Assembly (NCBI RefSeq): GCF_014203355.1
Contig: NZ_JACHIR010000003.1
Location: 539,802 to 603,801 of the forward strand
Origin: Kutzneria kofuensis
Lineage (GTDB): Bacteria > Actinomycetota > Actinomycetes > Mycobacteriales > Pseudonocardiaceae
DNA: 64,000 nucleotides
Direction of reading: 5' to 3'
The notes under the pieces were generated by a model that saw only the letters and a program-made list of their open reading frames with translations, was not told the DNA's origin and made no database searches. A program made the position numbers and the translations under genes. Shown piece by piece: positions 41,576-50,465 of this stretch. Numbering within the stretch: the first letter of the stretch is position 1; each line of letters begins with the position of its first letter.

Positions 41576-42013
41576 ATGGCAGACGACATCGCCAGGGGCG
41601 CGCTGGCGACGAAGGTGAACCACCTGTTCAGCGTGGTGCGCCCGGCCAGTGGGGCCGAGTACACGTTCGACGAGGTCGCCGAGGCGATCAGGGCGCAGGG
41701 CGGCCCCACCATCTCGGCGACCTACCTGTGGCAGTTACGCAAGGGCCTGCGCGACAACCCGACCAAGCGCCACCTGGAGGCTCTCGCCGGATTCTTCGGC
41801 GTGCCCCCGGCGTACTTCTTCGACGACGCGGAGGCCGAGCGCATCGACGCCGAACTCGCACTGCTCAGCGCGCTGCGCGACGCGCCGGTGCGGCAGATCG
41901 CGCTGCGCGCGCGGGGGTTGTCGACCAAGAGCCTGGAGGCGATCAGCGACATGGTCGACCGGGTGCGTGAACTCGAGGGACTACCCGACCCCGAGGGCGA
42001 CGTGGACCGATGA
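41576..42013 (+). CDS. XRE-family helix-turn-helix regulator
   Basis: 145 residues. The N-terminal half fits a Cro/CI helix-turn-helix: YTFDEVAEAIRAQGGPTISA, TYLWQLRKGLRDNPTKRHLE, ALAGFFGVPPAYFFDD; the C-terminal half is helical. This arrangement is known from actinobacterial regulators of the SCO-type conservon neighbourhoods and commonly sits beside ImmA-like peptidases. ATG at 41576. It contains an in-frame TTA codon (41735-41737, residue 54), pointing to developmental control. Overlaps the next gene by 4 bases (ATGA). Confidence 0.9.
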   Translation: MADDIARGALATKVNHLFSVVRPASGAEYTFDEVAEAIRAQGGPTISATYLWQLRKGLRDNPTKRHLEALAGFFGVPPAYFFDDAEAERIDAELALLSALRDAPVRQIALRARGLSTKSLEAISDMVDRVRELEGLPDPEGDVDR

Positions 42014-42510
42014 TCCGGATCAGCCGGCGGAAGTTGCGGCGCCGCTGCGCCGAGGTGCTGCGGGACCTGGGCCTGCCGGATTCGTTCGACGTCCCGACGC
42101 TGTGCGCCGCGCTCAGCGCGCGGCGCGGGCGGCCGATCCAGCAACTGCCGGTGCCCAACCTGTTCGACGTGTGCGGGTTGTGGATCGCGACCGACACCGC
42201 CGACCTGATCGCGTACGAGCAGCACACGAGTGCGCCGCACCAGAACCACATCGTGCTGCACGAGATCGGGCACATGCTGTGCGACCACTACCCGGCCACG
42301 GTCAGTCCCGCCGAGCAGGCCCGGCTGCTGATGCCCAACCTCGACCCGAACATGATCCGCCGAGTGCTGGGCCGCACCGGCTACTCCAGCGTCGAGGAGC
42401 AGGAAGCGGAGTTCCTGGCGTCGCTGCTCGGCCAGCACACCCGCCCGGCGCGGCACGACGACTCCGTCACCGGCCGGCTCCGGTCGGCCCTGGAGAACGA
42501 CCATGGGTGA
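42010..42510 (+). CDS. ImmA/IrrE-type metallopeptidase-like protein
   Basis: 166 residues. Zinc-protease motif HEIGH at residues 84-88 within IVLHEIGHMLCDHY, and a downstream acidic segment SSVEEQEAEFLASLLG that supplies the third ligand in the ImmA/IrrE (DUF955) family. Such peptidases cleave the partner XRE repressor in mobile elements (ImmA/ImmR) and in stress responses. The start overlaps the XRE stop, and the last codons overlap the membrane protein start (8 bases), giving a tight three-gene unit. Confidence 0.88.
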   Translation: MIRISRRKLRRRCAEVLRDLGLPDSFDVPTLCAALSARRGRPIQQLPVPNLFDVCGLWIATDTADLIAYEQHTSAPHQNHIVLHEIGHMLCDHYPATVSPAEQARLLMPNLDPNMIRRVLGRTGYSSVEEQEAEFLASLLGQHTRPARHDDSVTGRLRSALENDHG

Positions 42511-43540
42511 ACTGGTTCGCCGCTACGGCCCGGCCGTGCTCGCCTGGGGCATGTTGCTGTGGCTGCGGCCAGGTCCGGCGCCCGGCCGCCGGCTCGTCCG
42601 GCTCTGCGTGCTCGGCCTGGCCGTCTCGCAGACGGCTCTCACACCTGTCGTCGTCACCTTCACGCGTGACATCGGCGTGCCCAACGCCGAACGGCTCGTC
42701 GGCCACCTCGCCATGCTCGCCGCGGTCTGGGCCGGGGCACAGATCCTGTTGCGGCTGAACGGATGTAAGACGCGCGCCCGCGCGCACACGGCGTGGGTGA
42801 TCTTCGCCGGCACCGTGATGGGCCTGCTGTTCGCTCTCGCCCCGAACCTGCTCCCGCAGTCGCCGTGGGTGATGGAGTACTGCATCGCCTACGCCGTGGC
42901 GTTGATGCCCGAGTTCGCCGTCATCGCACGGCTGTGCCTGCGGGACGCGGTCAGGGCGCCGGACCGGACACTGCGTCTGGGTCTCGGCCTTGTCGTCGCC
43001 GGAATCGTCGCCGCGGCCTGCTACATGACGAGCAGAACCGTCGTCGCGATCTCCGCCCGTGCCCCCGTCGATTTCGAGGTCGGGCGAGGGTTTCTGCTGA
43101 GCAAGGCCCTGCCGACGGCGGCCCACCTGCTGGTGCTGGCCGGGGTCGCGGCGCCGGCGATCACCGAGTGGGTGCGCCGGTGCCGGCGCTACCGGCGGCT
43201 CGGCCCGCTGTGGTTCGCCCTCTACCGGGCCGAGCCCGCCATCGCGCTGGAACCCCCGGGCCTGGCCACGCTCTTTCCCACCCGGCTGCAGCTGTACCGG
43301 CGGGTGATCGAGATCCGTGACGGTCTGCTGGCGATACGGCCCTACCGCCCCGCCGACGAGTCGCTCGAGGGTGAGCAGCGGGAAGCCGCCGAGATCGCGG
43401 CCGCCCTGCGGGCCCGCGAGCAGGGCACGCCGCTGCGTTCGGCGGAGATCACCGTGGCGGGCGGCCACGATCTGGGCAGCGACACCGAGTACCTGTGCCG
43501 GCTCGCCGACGCGTACCGCGAGACGGTGAAGCGGACTTAG
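42503..43540 (+). CDS. Membrane protein, MAB_1171c/DUF6545 family
   Basis: 345 residues: about seven hydrophobic segments in residues 1-230 (AVLAWGMLLWL, LVRLCVLGLAVSQTALTPVV, AWVIFAGTVMGLLFALAPNL, LGLVVAGIVAAACYM, TAAHLLVLAGVAAPAI), then a cytoplasmic C-terminal domain with LWFALYRAEPAIALEPPG and RLQLYRRVIEIRDGLLAIRP, the hallmark of DUF6545. Function unknown; the family is repeatedly found after XRE and ImmA-like genes in actinomycetes. The stop overlaps the convergent glycosyltransferase stop by 4 bases. Confidence 0.88.
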   Translation: MGELVRRYGPAVLAWGMLLWLRPGPAPGRRLVRLCVLGLAVSQTALTPVVVTFTRDIGVPNAERLVGHLAMLAAVWAGAQILLRLNGCKTRARAHTAWVIFAGTVMGLLFALAPNLLPQSPWVMEYCIAYAVALMPEFAVIARLCLRDAVRAPDRTLRLGLGLVVAGIVAAACYMTSRTVVAISARAPVDFEVGRGFLLSKALPTAAHLLVLAGVAAPAITEWVRRCRRYRRLGPLWFALYRAEPAIALEPPGLATLFPTRLQLYRRVIEIRDGLLAIRPYRPADESLEGEQREAAEIAAALRAREQGTPLRSAEITVAGGHDLGSDTEYLCRLADAYRETVKRT

Positions 43541-44643
43541 GGCAGCGCCGCCTCCACCGCGTCGGCCGCGGCCGGGGCGCCGCCGGCTCGGCGAAGGTCG
43601 TCGGCCATGGCGGCGAGGTTGGCGCGAATGTCCTTGTCGGCGGCCACTTTCGTCACGGTGACGGCCAGTTCGGACAGGTCGGCCAGCACCCGGCCGAGGC
43701 CGAGTTCCTCGACCCGGCGGGCGTTGGCGGCCTGCTCGGGCGTCTGCGGGTAGCCGATCAGGGGGACCTGCCGGGCCAGGGCCTCCATGACCGAGTTCAT
43801 GCCGGCGTGGGTGAGGAACGCCGCCGCGTACTTGAGCACGTTCTGCTGCGGGAAGAACGGCCGCACCTCGAAGTTGGCCGGGATCGGCCCCAGCCTGGCC
43901 GGGTCGACCCGGTCCCCCAGCGCCATCGCCACGTGCCAGTCGGTGCCGGCGAACGCCCGCGTGACGGCCCCGAAGAAGTCGGGCCGGTCGTTGACCACGG
44001 TGCCCAGCGACACGAACAGCACCCGCCGCCCGGGCGGCGGCCGCCAGTCCTCGTGCTGATCGGCCAGGGTCGGTCCGACGAACGCGTAGGAGTCGTCGAA
44101 GGTGTCGCCGGCGATCTGGAACCGGCGCGGCACGAACACGATCTGCCGCGCCGGAGTCGGCGCGTCGACGGGCACGCCGAGGTCGGCCGCGAGCTTGGCG
44201 CGGGCGGCGACGTACTCGCTCGGGTCGAAGTCCTCGGGGATGAGCAGCTTCATCAGGTCGAACGAGTCGTTGCTGGCATGGGTGGGCACGGTGACGACGG
44301 TCGGCACGCCGAGCCGGTGCGCCAGCAGCGGCGCGTACGGGGTGAGCACGTCGTAGCAGAGCAGGTCGGGCGGGTCGGCGCGGAACACCTTCTCCAGCGC
44401 CGGCACCACCGTCCGGCACGTCTCCACCCCGGCCAGCATCATCTCGTTCAGGCTGCCCGAGGGCCGGACCGATCCGGCGCGGGTGGACAGTGCGGTGGCG
44501 CCGGCGGCGGCGACCGCCTCGGCGTGGTCGGAACCGGCGGAGTAGGTGACGCGGTGCCCGCGCCGGACGAGCTCGGCCACCAGCGGCAGGGTCGGGTTGA
44601 CGTGCCCGGCGGCCGGCAGCACGACAAAGGCGATGTGGGCCAT
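43537..44643 (-). CDS. MGT-type glycosyltransferase (GT1), copy 2
   Basis: 368 residues, GT-B fold of the macrolide/antibiotic glycosyltransferase group. N-terminal IAFVVLPAAGHVNPTLPLVA with the catalytic His, VLFVSLGTVVNDRPDFFGAV, and the donor-binding C-terminal region PFFPQQNVLKYAAAFLTHAG, MNSVMEALARQVPLIGYPQT. It transfers a sugar from a nucleotide donor to a small acceptor (often to inactivate an antibiotic, or to decorate a product). It begins 1 base after the stop of a close paralogue (44645-45823). Operon with an amidohydrolase and an alpha/beta hydrolase. Confidence 0.92.
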   Translation of the reverse strand: MAHIAFVVLPAAGHVNPTLPLVAELVRRGHRVTYSAGSDHAEAVAAAGATALSTRAGSVRPSGSLNEMMLAGVETCRTVVPALEKVFRADPPDLLCYDVLTPYAPLLAHRLGVPTVVTVPTHASNDSFDLMKLLIPEDFDPSEYVAARAKLAADLGVPVDAPTPARQIVFVPRRFQIAGDTFDDSYAFVGPTLADQHEDWRPPPGRRVLFVSLGTVVNDRPDFFGAVTRAFAGTDWHVAMALGDRVDPARLGPIPANFEVRPFFPQQNVLKYAAAFLTHAGMNSVMEALARQVPLIGYPQTPEQAANARRVEELGLGRVLADLSELAVTVTKVAADKDIRANLAAMADDLRRAGGAPAAADAVEAALP

Positions 44644-44644
44644 G

Positions 44645-45823
44645 TCAGCGCACCATCTCCTCGATCGCGTCCGCCCCGGCCGGCGGGCCGCCGGCGTTGC
44701 GGATGTGCTCGGCCATCATGGCGAGGTTGGCGCGGATCTCCTTGTCCACAGCCACTTCCTCGACCGTGCGGCGCAGCTCGTCCGGGTCGACGTCGCGGCT
44801 GATGTCCAGCAGCCGGCCGAGTCCGAGTTCCTGCACGCGGCGGCCGTTGGCCGACTGCTCGGGGATCTGCGGGTACGACACGATCGGCACCTGCCGCATC
44901 AGGGCCTCCATGGTGGAGCCCATGCCGGTGTGGGAGAGGAACACCTCGGCGTGGCGCAACACCGTCGGCTGCGGGAAGAACGGCCGCACGTCGAAGTTGG
45001 CCGGGATCTCCCCCAGCTCGGCGATGTCGACCTGGTGGCCCACGGCCATCGCCACGTGCCAGTCGCTGCCGCCGAACGCCTTGATCACCGTGGCGAAGAA
45101 GTCGGCGCGGTCGTTGACGACGGTGCCCAGCGCCACGAACAGCACCCTCCTGCCGGCCGGCGGCTGCCAGTCATCGCCATCGTCGCGGATGCCGAAGGAC
45201 GGGCCGATGAACTTGAACTCCTCGCCGAACAGCTCGTTCGACGGCTGGAACTCGCGGGGCAGGAACACCAGGTTCAGCCCGGCGTAGGCCGCCGGGCCGC
45301 CCATGGACTCCACCGGCACGCCGAAGTCCGCGGCCAGCTGGTTGCGGTCGGCGACGAACTGCTGGAACCGCGGGCGCATGGGGTCGAAGTCCCGGGGCGT
45401 GAACAGCGGCGTGAGGTCGAACTTGTCGTTGCCGGCGAAGTTGGGAAACGTCGAGGCCAGCGGCAGGCCCAGCTTGTGCGCGACCATCGAGCCGATCACG
45501 GTGACGGCGTCGTGCACGAGCACGTCCGGACGGTCCGCTGTCAGCCAGTCCACCACGGACGGCAGCACCCGCCGGGTGGCGCTGATGCTGGCGACCAGCA
45601 TGTCGGCCAGTTCCTCGGTGGTCTGCCCGCCCTTGGACGCCGCGACCTGCGCCGGCTCCCAGTCCAGCGGGAACAGCTCCGCGCCGGAGGCGGCGATCAT
45701 GTCGCCGTAGGCCGCGCCGGTGGCGTAGCCGACCCGGTGGCCGCGCCGGGTCAGCTCCTGCACCAGCGGCAGGGTCGGGTAGACGTGGCCGGACGCGGGC
45801 GCGGTGATGAACGCGATGTGCAT
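44645..45823 (-). CDS. MGT-type glycosyltransferase (GT1), copy 1
   Basis: 392 residues, clearly paralogous to the next gene: IAFITAPASGHVYPTLPLVQ, VLFVALGTVVNDRADFFATV, PFFPQPTVLRHAEVFLSHTG, MGSTMEALMRQVPIVSYPQI. The acceptor-binding N-terminal halves differ more than the donor halves, so the two may use the same sugar with different acceptors. ATG at 45823 with GGGGGA. Third gene of the 47880-to-43537 operon, 18 bases after the amidohydrolase. Confidence 0.92.
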   Translation of the reverse strand: MHIAFITAPASGHVYPTLPLVQELTRRGHRVGYATGAAYGDMIAASGAELFPLDWEPAQVAASKGGQTTEELADMLVASISATRRVLPSVVDWLTADRPDVLVHDAVTVIGSMVAHKLGLPLASTFPNFAGNDKFDLTPLFTPRDFDPMRPRFQQFVADRNQLAADFGVPVESMGGPAAYAGLNLVFLPREFQPSNELFGEEFKFIGPSFGIRDDGDDWQPPAGRRVLFVALGTVVNDRADFFATVIKAFGGSDWHVAMAVGHQVDIAELGEIPANFDVRPFFPQPTVLRHAEVFLSHTGMGSTMEALMRQVPIVSYPQIPEQSANGRRVQELGLGRLLDISRDVDPDELRRTVEEVAVDKEIRANLAMMAEHIRNAGGPPAGADAIEEMVR

Positions 45824-45841
45824 TGTGAGTCCCCCAAACAG

Positions 45842-47146
45842 TCACTCCGATTCTGTCGGGGGACGCCACGTGCCGTCGAGCGCGATGCCGGCGGCCGCGG
45901 CAATGCGGTTGCGCGATTCGAGCAGCCGGGCCTGCAGCGCCGGCAGGTCCACGCCGACCAGCCGGCCGTCGCGTTTGACGACGCGGCCGGCAACGAGAAC
46001 CGTGTCGACCAGGCCCGGATGGCCCGCGGCGACGATCGTGCCGGCGGGGTCGGTGACCGGGAAGACCGTCGGGTCGTCGGCGCGCAGCAGGATGACGTCG
46101 GCGTCCTTGCCCGGCGTGAGACTGCCCGTTCGGGCGGAAAGTCCGCACGCCCGGGCGCCGTCGACGGTGGCGAACTCCAGCAGGTCACGGGAGTTGAGGC
46201 TGCCGTCGAGACCGCGCTGCACGACGTAGGCGGTGCGCATGGTGGCGAACATGTCGCCGCCGGCGGACGGGCAGTCGTCGATGGAGAACGTGGGCCGCAC
46301 GCCGGCGGCCAGCATGCGGCCGGTCATCGGCCAGCCGAAGCCCATCTTCAGCTCGACGTCCGGGCTGATCGACACCGAGCTGCCGGCGTCGGCCAGCATC
46401 AGCAACTCGTCGTCGTCGATCCCGTTGGCGTGCACGAACGTCGTGGTCTCCCGCAACAGGCCGTTGTCATGGAACTCGGCGATCGGCCGGCTGCCGTTGG
46501 CGCCGCCGGACCCGACGTGCACGCTGGCCCGCAGCCCGAGTTCGGCCGCCACCTTCAGATCCGCCGCGACGACGTCCACTGTGGTCAGTAGCGGGCCGCG
46601 CAGCCCCAACGCCATCGTCACCAGGCCGCCGTCGGGGACGCCGTCCCGGATGCGGCGGAGCTCCCCGTCGACCGGATCGGGCGAGCCGAACTCCCCGCCC
46701 AGGCAGAAGATCGACCGTGCCGGCGCGTCCCGCAGTCCGGCCAGCGCGGCGTCGGAGTGCTCGGGACTCTGCGCGGCGTGGAACCAGTCCAGCATCGTGG
46801 TCACGCCGGAGTGCAGGGCCTCCAGCCGGCCGAGCAGATTGCCCAGGTAGATGTCCTCGGGCCGGTAGTGCGGCTTGAGCGTGCCGTGCATGGCGACGCG
46901 GTACTCGGCGAACGTCCAGTCCGCGCCGATACCGCGGAACGCCGTCTGCCAGGTGTGGCGGTGGGTGTCGACGAAGCCGGGCAGCACGATCCGGCCGGTC
47001 GCGTCGATCACCTCGGCGTCGGGGGCGTCGATCCGCTCGGCCACCTCCGTGATCACGCCGTCGGTGATCAGCACGTCGCCGCGGGCGAGGTCGCCGACGG
47101 CCGGGTCCATGCTGACGACAATGCCGCCGGAGAGCAGGGTCCTCAT
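45842..47146 (-). CDS. Amidohydrolase/deaminase (ATZ/TRZ, chlorohydrolase-like family)
   Basis: 434 residues, metal-dependent hydrolase TIM barrel with a flanking beta-sandwich. Metal motifs: IVLPGFVDTHRHTWQTAFRG (HxH), FVHANGIDDDEL (His) and TFSIDDCPSAGGDMF (Asp); C-terminal GSLTPGKDADVILLRADDPT. The family deaminates or dechlorinates heterocycles such as triazines, guanine, cytosine and adenosine derivatives. ATG at 47146 overlaps the alpha/beta hydrolase stop (ATGA). The pairing with two glycosyltransferases suggests a catabolic or modification pathway for an unknown aromatic N-compound. Confidence 0.88.
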   Translation of the reverse strand: MRTLLSGGIVVSMDPAVGDLARGDVLITDGVITEVAERIDAPDAEVIDATGRIVLPGFVDTHRHTWQTAFRGIGADWTFAEYRVAMHGTLKPHYRPEDIYLGNLLGRLEALHSGVTTMLDWFHAAQSPEHSDAALAGLRDAPARSIFCLGGEFGSPDPVDGELRRIRDGVPDGGLVTMALGLRGPLLTTVDVVAADLKVAAELGLRASVHVGSGGANGSRPIAEFHDNGLLRETTTFVHANGIDDDELLMLADAGSSVSISPDVELKMGFGWPMTGRMLAAGVRPTFSIDDCPSAGGDMFATMRTAYVVQRGLDGSLNSRDLLEFATVDGARACGLSARTGSLTPGKDADVILLRADDPTVFPVTDPAGTIVAAGHPGLVDTVLVAGRVVKRDGRLVGVDLPALQARLLESRNRIAAAAGIALDGTWRPPTESE

Positions 47147-47880
47147 CGGGTGAGCGCCTCCACGAACGCCTTCGGGTTGTCCAGCATCATGTTGTGGCCG
47201 CCGCCGGGGATCACCGACACCGTCACGCCGGCCTCGACCAGCTCGGCCTCGTCGGCCGGGCGGTCGCTGCGCTCCCCCAGCAGGAACGTGCGCGGGATCG
47301 GCAGCGCGCACAGGCTGTGCAGGAACCAGCGCTCGCGGGGGCCGGCCAGCGACACCGCGCTGCGGTGCATCGCCACCGGGTCCGCCTGCCGCGCGGTCGC
47401 CGCCCACTCCGTGCCGATCACGTTGAGGATCCGGCCGTGCATGGTCTGCACGTACTCGTCCTCCGCGTAGCCGGCGATGCGCGCACTCAGCGCACGGGGT
47501 TCGGCCGGACGGAGGTTCGGCTCGGCCAGAACCAGCTCCCCGACCAGCGCGGGGTGACGCTCCGCAAGCACGATCGCGATCGCCCCGCCCATGCTGTGCG
47601 CGACCACCCGCACCCCGTCCAGATCCACGGCGCGTAGCAGCGTGGCGACCGTGTCGGCGTGTTCCTCCATCGTGTAGCCGAAGCCGGCCGGCCGGTCGCT
47701 CAGCCCGAAGCCGAGGAGGTCAACCAGCAGCGAGCGCCGGCCCGTCGCCGTCGCGACCTGCGCGAAGTAGGCCGGCGACGACGAGCCCAGGCCGTGCAGG
47801 TAGACCGTCGGCGGTTCGGCCCCCGGCAGCTCCACCCACCGCATGCGGGCCCCGTCCGGACCCACCTCAAGGTGACGCAC
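47143..47880 (-). CDS. Alpha/beta hydrolase
   Basis: 245 residues. Oxyanion region VYLHGLGSSSPAYF, nucleophile Ser in VVAHSMGGAIAIVLAE, catalytic His in IPGGGHNMMLDNP. Substrate unknown. GTG at 47880 with GGAGGGGG, 6-base spacer; the very long upstream reading is antisense to the M4 protease and not real. First gene of a four-gene operon (hydrolase, amidohydrolase, two glycosyltransferases), divergent from the protease at 48055. Confidence 0.9.
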   Translation of the reverse strand: MRHLEVGPDGARMRWVELPGAEPPTVYLHGLGSSSPAYFAQVATATGRRSLLVDLLGFGLSDRPAGFGYTMEEHADTVATLLRAVDLDGVRVVAHSMGGAIAIVLAERHPALVGELVLAEPNLRPAEPRALSARIAGYAEDEYVQTMHGRILNVIGTEWAATARQADPVAMHRSAVSLAGPRERWFLHSLCALPIPRTFLLGERSDRPADEAELVEAGVTVSVIPGGGHNMMLDNPKAFVEALTR

Positions 47881-48054
47881 AGTGATCCCCCTCCAGGAAA
47901 ACGCGGTCTTAACTGTCAACGAAGCACGGTCACAGCAAGGGATTTCCCTATTACGTACCGTGTTCGGTTCTCGGCAGGATCGAACTCGTTCCCGATGTCC
48001 GTTCCGTCCGATCCCGACGGCACGGACACCCTGCACCAGGAACGAGGAGACTCG

Positions 48055-49629
48055 ATGAAACGTGTGACCCTGTGCTGCGCCGCCGCCGTCACGGCGGCTC
48101 TGCTCAGCTCCGTCGCCGGGTTCACCACTGCCACCGCAGCGCCGGCCAACCCGCTCGTCGCCCACCAGGCGGCGCTGCAGGCGGCCGCGGACCAGGCCCC
48201 GGCGCTGGCCGGCACGCTCGGGCTGGGCAGCCAGGAGAAGCTGGTCGTCAAGGACGTCGTCACCGACGCGAACGGTACCCGGCACCTGCGCTACGACCGC
48301 ACCTACGCCGGCCTGCGCGTCATCGGCGGCGACCTGATCGTCGACGAGACCGCCGCCGGCTCGGTCAGCCACGTCACCTACGCCAACAGCGCCCGCATCG
48401 CGCCGGCCGCCACCCCGAAGCTGTCGGCCGACGCCGCCGCTTCCGCGGCCGCCGCGACCGTGGCCGGCTCGAACCTGGCCAAGTCCGCGCCGCAGCTGGT
48501 GGTCTACGCGGTCGACACCGCGCCCACGCTGGCGTACGAGACCGTGGTCACCGGCGTGCAGGCCGACCAGACGCCGATCCAGCAGCACGTGATCACCGAC
48601 GCCGCCACCGGCAAGGTGCTGTACTCCTACGACGGCATCGAAGAGGCCACCGGCACCGGCAACACCGAGTACTCCGGCAAGGTCACCCTGACCACGACCC
48701 AGTCCGGCAGCACCTACCAGCTCAAGGACGGCTCGCGGGGCAACCAGCAGGTCAACACCCTCAACCACGGCTCCGGCACCGGCACCCTGGTGACCAGCAG
48801 CAACAACGTCTTCGGCGACGGCAACGCCACCACGGTCAACACCGCCGCCGCGGACGCCGCCTACGGCGCCGCCGAGACGTGGGACTTCTACAAGAACACC
48901 TTCGGCCGCAACGGCATCAAGAACAACGGCGTCGGCGCGCTGAGCAAGGTCCACTACGGCAACGCCTACGTCAACGCCTTCTGGGACGACAGCTGCTTCT
49001 GCATGACCTACGGCGACGGCAGCGGCAACGCCCACCCGCTGACCGCGCTGGACGTGGCCGGGCACGAGATGTCGCACGGCGTCACCTCCGCCACCGCCGG
49101 CCTGGTCTACTCCCGTGAGTCCGGCGGCCTCAACGAGGCCACCAGCGACATCTTCGGCACCGCCGTCGAGTTCTACGCCAACAACGCCAGCGACCAGGGC
49201 GACTACCTGATCGGCGAGAAGATCGACATCTTCGGCAACGGCAAGCCGCTGCGCTACATGGACCAGCCCTCCAAGGACGGCCAGTCGGCCGACTACTGGT
49301 CCTCCACCGTCGGCAACAAGGACGTGCACTACTCCTCCGGTGTCGCCAACCACTTCTTCTACCTGCTGTCCGAGGGCAGCGGCGCCAAGACCGTCAACGG
49401 CGTCAACTACAACAGCCCGACGTCCAACGGCCAGAAGGTCACCGGCATCGGCCGCGACAAGGCCGCCGCGATCTGGTTCCGCGCCCTGACCACGAAGTTC
49501 GTCTCCACCACGAACTACGCCCAGGCCCGCACCGGCACCCTCGCCGCCGCGGCCGACCTGTACGGCGGCACCAGCAGCGCCGAGTACAAGGCCGTCGCCG
49601 CCGCGTGGAGCGGTGTCAACGTGAACTGA
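48055..49629 (+). CDS. Secreted M4-family (thermolysin-like) metalloprotease
   Basis: 524-residue pre-pro-enzyme. Signal peptide (KRVTLCCAAAVTAALLSSVA, AxA near 29), FTP/PepSY-like propeptide to about 200, then the catalytic domain with zinc motif HEMSH (residues 337-341) and third ligand Glu in GLNEATSDIFG; C-terminal helical half includes HYSSGVANHFFYLLSEGS with the catalytic His. Extracellular neutral protease for nutrient use, autoactivated. ATG at 48055 after CGAGGAG. A very strong terminator follows. Confidence 0.95.
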   Translation: MKRVTLCCAAAVTAALLSSVAGFTTATAAPANPLVAHQAALQAAADQAPALAGTLGLGSQEKLVVKDVVTDANGTRHLRYDRTYAGLRVIGGDLIVDETAAGSVSHVTYANSARIAPAATPKLSADAAASAAAATVAGSNLAKSAPQLVVYAVDTAPTLAYETVVTGVQADQTPIQQHVITDAATGKVLYSYDGIEEATGTGNTEYSGKVTLTTTQSGSTYQLKDGSRGNQQVNTLNHGSGTGTLVTSSNNVFGDGNATTVNTAAADAAYGAAETWDFYKNTFGRNGIKNNGVGALSKVHYGNAYVNAFWDDSCFCMTYGDGSGNAHPLTALDVAGHEMSHGVTSATAGLVYSRESGGLNEATSDIFGTAVEFYANNASDQGDYLIGEKIDIFGNGKPLRYMDQPSKDGQSADYWSSTVGNKDVHYSSGVANHFFYLLSEGSGAKTVNGVNYNSPTSNGQKVTGIGRDKAAAIWFRALTTKFVSTTNYAQARTGTLAAAADLYGGTSSAEYKAVAAAWSGVNVN

Positions 49630-49638
49630 CCTCGCGTT

Positions 49639-49685
49639 GGGAAAGCCCCGTTCCTCTACTCCGAGTAGAGGAACGGGGCTTTCCC
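49639..49685 (+). terminator. Perfect 23-bp terminator hairpin after the M4 protease
   Basis: Arms 49639-49661 (GGGAAAGCCCCGTTCCTC...) and 49663-49685 with a single centre base, 10 bases after the stop, ending in GGGGCTTTCCC. One of the strongest hairpins in the window. Confidence 0.9.
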
Positions 49686-49757
49686 GCACTCACAGTCGAC
49701 ATCGCCGTCCCCCCGAGTTCGATGTGAGCCGATGATACGGAGTGATCGCTCCGGTTA

Positions 49758-50450
49758 TCAAGCGCCGGTGGTGCCACCCACGACCGCGTCGGAGGCGTTC
49801 TCCTCGTCCTTCGGCTTCACCGGAACGATGGCGGCGTACTCGGAGCCGTGGTCGTTCATCCGCACCACGAACGGCCGCGTGTGGGTGTAGCGGACGACGG
49901 AAACCGAGCACGGGTCGGCGACGATGCGCTGGAACGAGTCCAGGTGCGTGCCCAGGGCATCGGCCAGGACAGCCTTGATCACATCGCCGTGGCTGCACGC
50001 CAGCCACACGGCTTCGTCACCGTGCTCGGCGGTGATCCGAGCATCGTGCCGCCGCACGGCGGCGACGGCCCGAGCCTGCACCGACGCCAGGCCCTCGCCG
50101 CCGGGAAACACCGCCGCGGACGGGTGCTGCTGCACGACCGTCCACAACGGCTCCTTCAACAGATCCTTGATCGCCTTGCCGGTCCACTCGCCGTAGTCCA
50201 CCTCGGACAGATCGTCCTCGATCACCGGCTCGATCCCGCGATCGGCGGTCAACGGCGCGATGGTCTGCTGGCACCGCAGCAGCGGCGACGACACGACGCC
50301 GGCCAGCTCCACCCCGGCCAGCCGCTCCACGAGCTTGGCCGCCTGGGCCTGACCGGCCTCGGCCAACTGCACGCCGGGAGACCGACCGGCCAGCACCCCG
50401 GAACCGTTCGCGGTGGACTGCGCGTGCCGCAGGAGAATCAGAGTCGCCAC
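49758..50450 (-). CDS. Histidine phosphatase family protein (phosphoglycerate mutase-like, MSMEG_4193 type)
   Basis: 230 residues. Catalytic RHG-type motif LILLRHAQSTAN with the phospho-His, acid Glu region YGEWTGK, and second His in WLACSHGDVIKAV. Probable phosphatase for a small phosphorylated metabolite. GTG at 50450. 16 bases downstream of an LLM oxidoreductase gene on the same strand; a bulged hairpin overlaps its stop. Confidence 0.92.
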   Translation of the reverse strand: MATLILLRHAQSTANGSGVLAGRSPGVQLAEAGQAQAAKLVERLAGVELAGVVSSPLLRCQQTIAPLTADRGIEPVIEDDLSEVDYGEWTGKAIKDLLKEPLWTVVQQHPSAAVFPGGEGLASVQARAVAAVRRHDARITAEHGDEAVWLACSHGDVIKAVLADALGTHLDSFQRIVADPCSVSVVRYTHTRPFVVRMNDHGSEYAAIVPVKPKDEENASDAVVGGTTGA

Positions 50451-50465
50451 ACCCGCAGCCTACGG

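Noticed and set aside
41576..42510. Prophage or integrative-element repressor/antirepressor pair (ImmR/ImmA)
   Set aside because: No integrase, att sites or other phage genes nearby; the membrane partner instead marks the chromosomal actinobacterial module.
43537..45823. Glycosyltransferases as sugar-attaching enzymes of the PBD cluster (sibiromycin-like)
   Set aside because: They lie 15 kb beyond the cluster, past an IS element and unrelated genes, and no deoxysugar genes are present.
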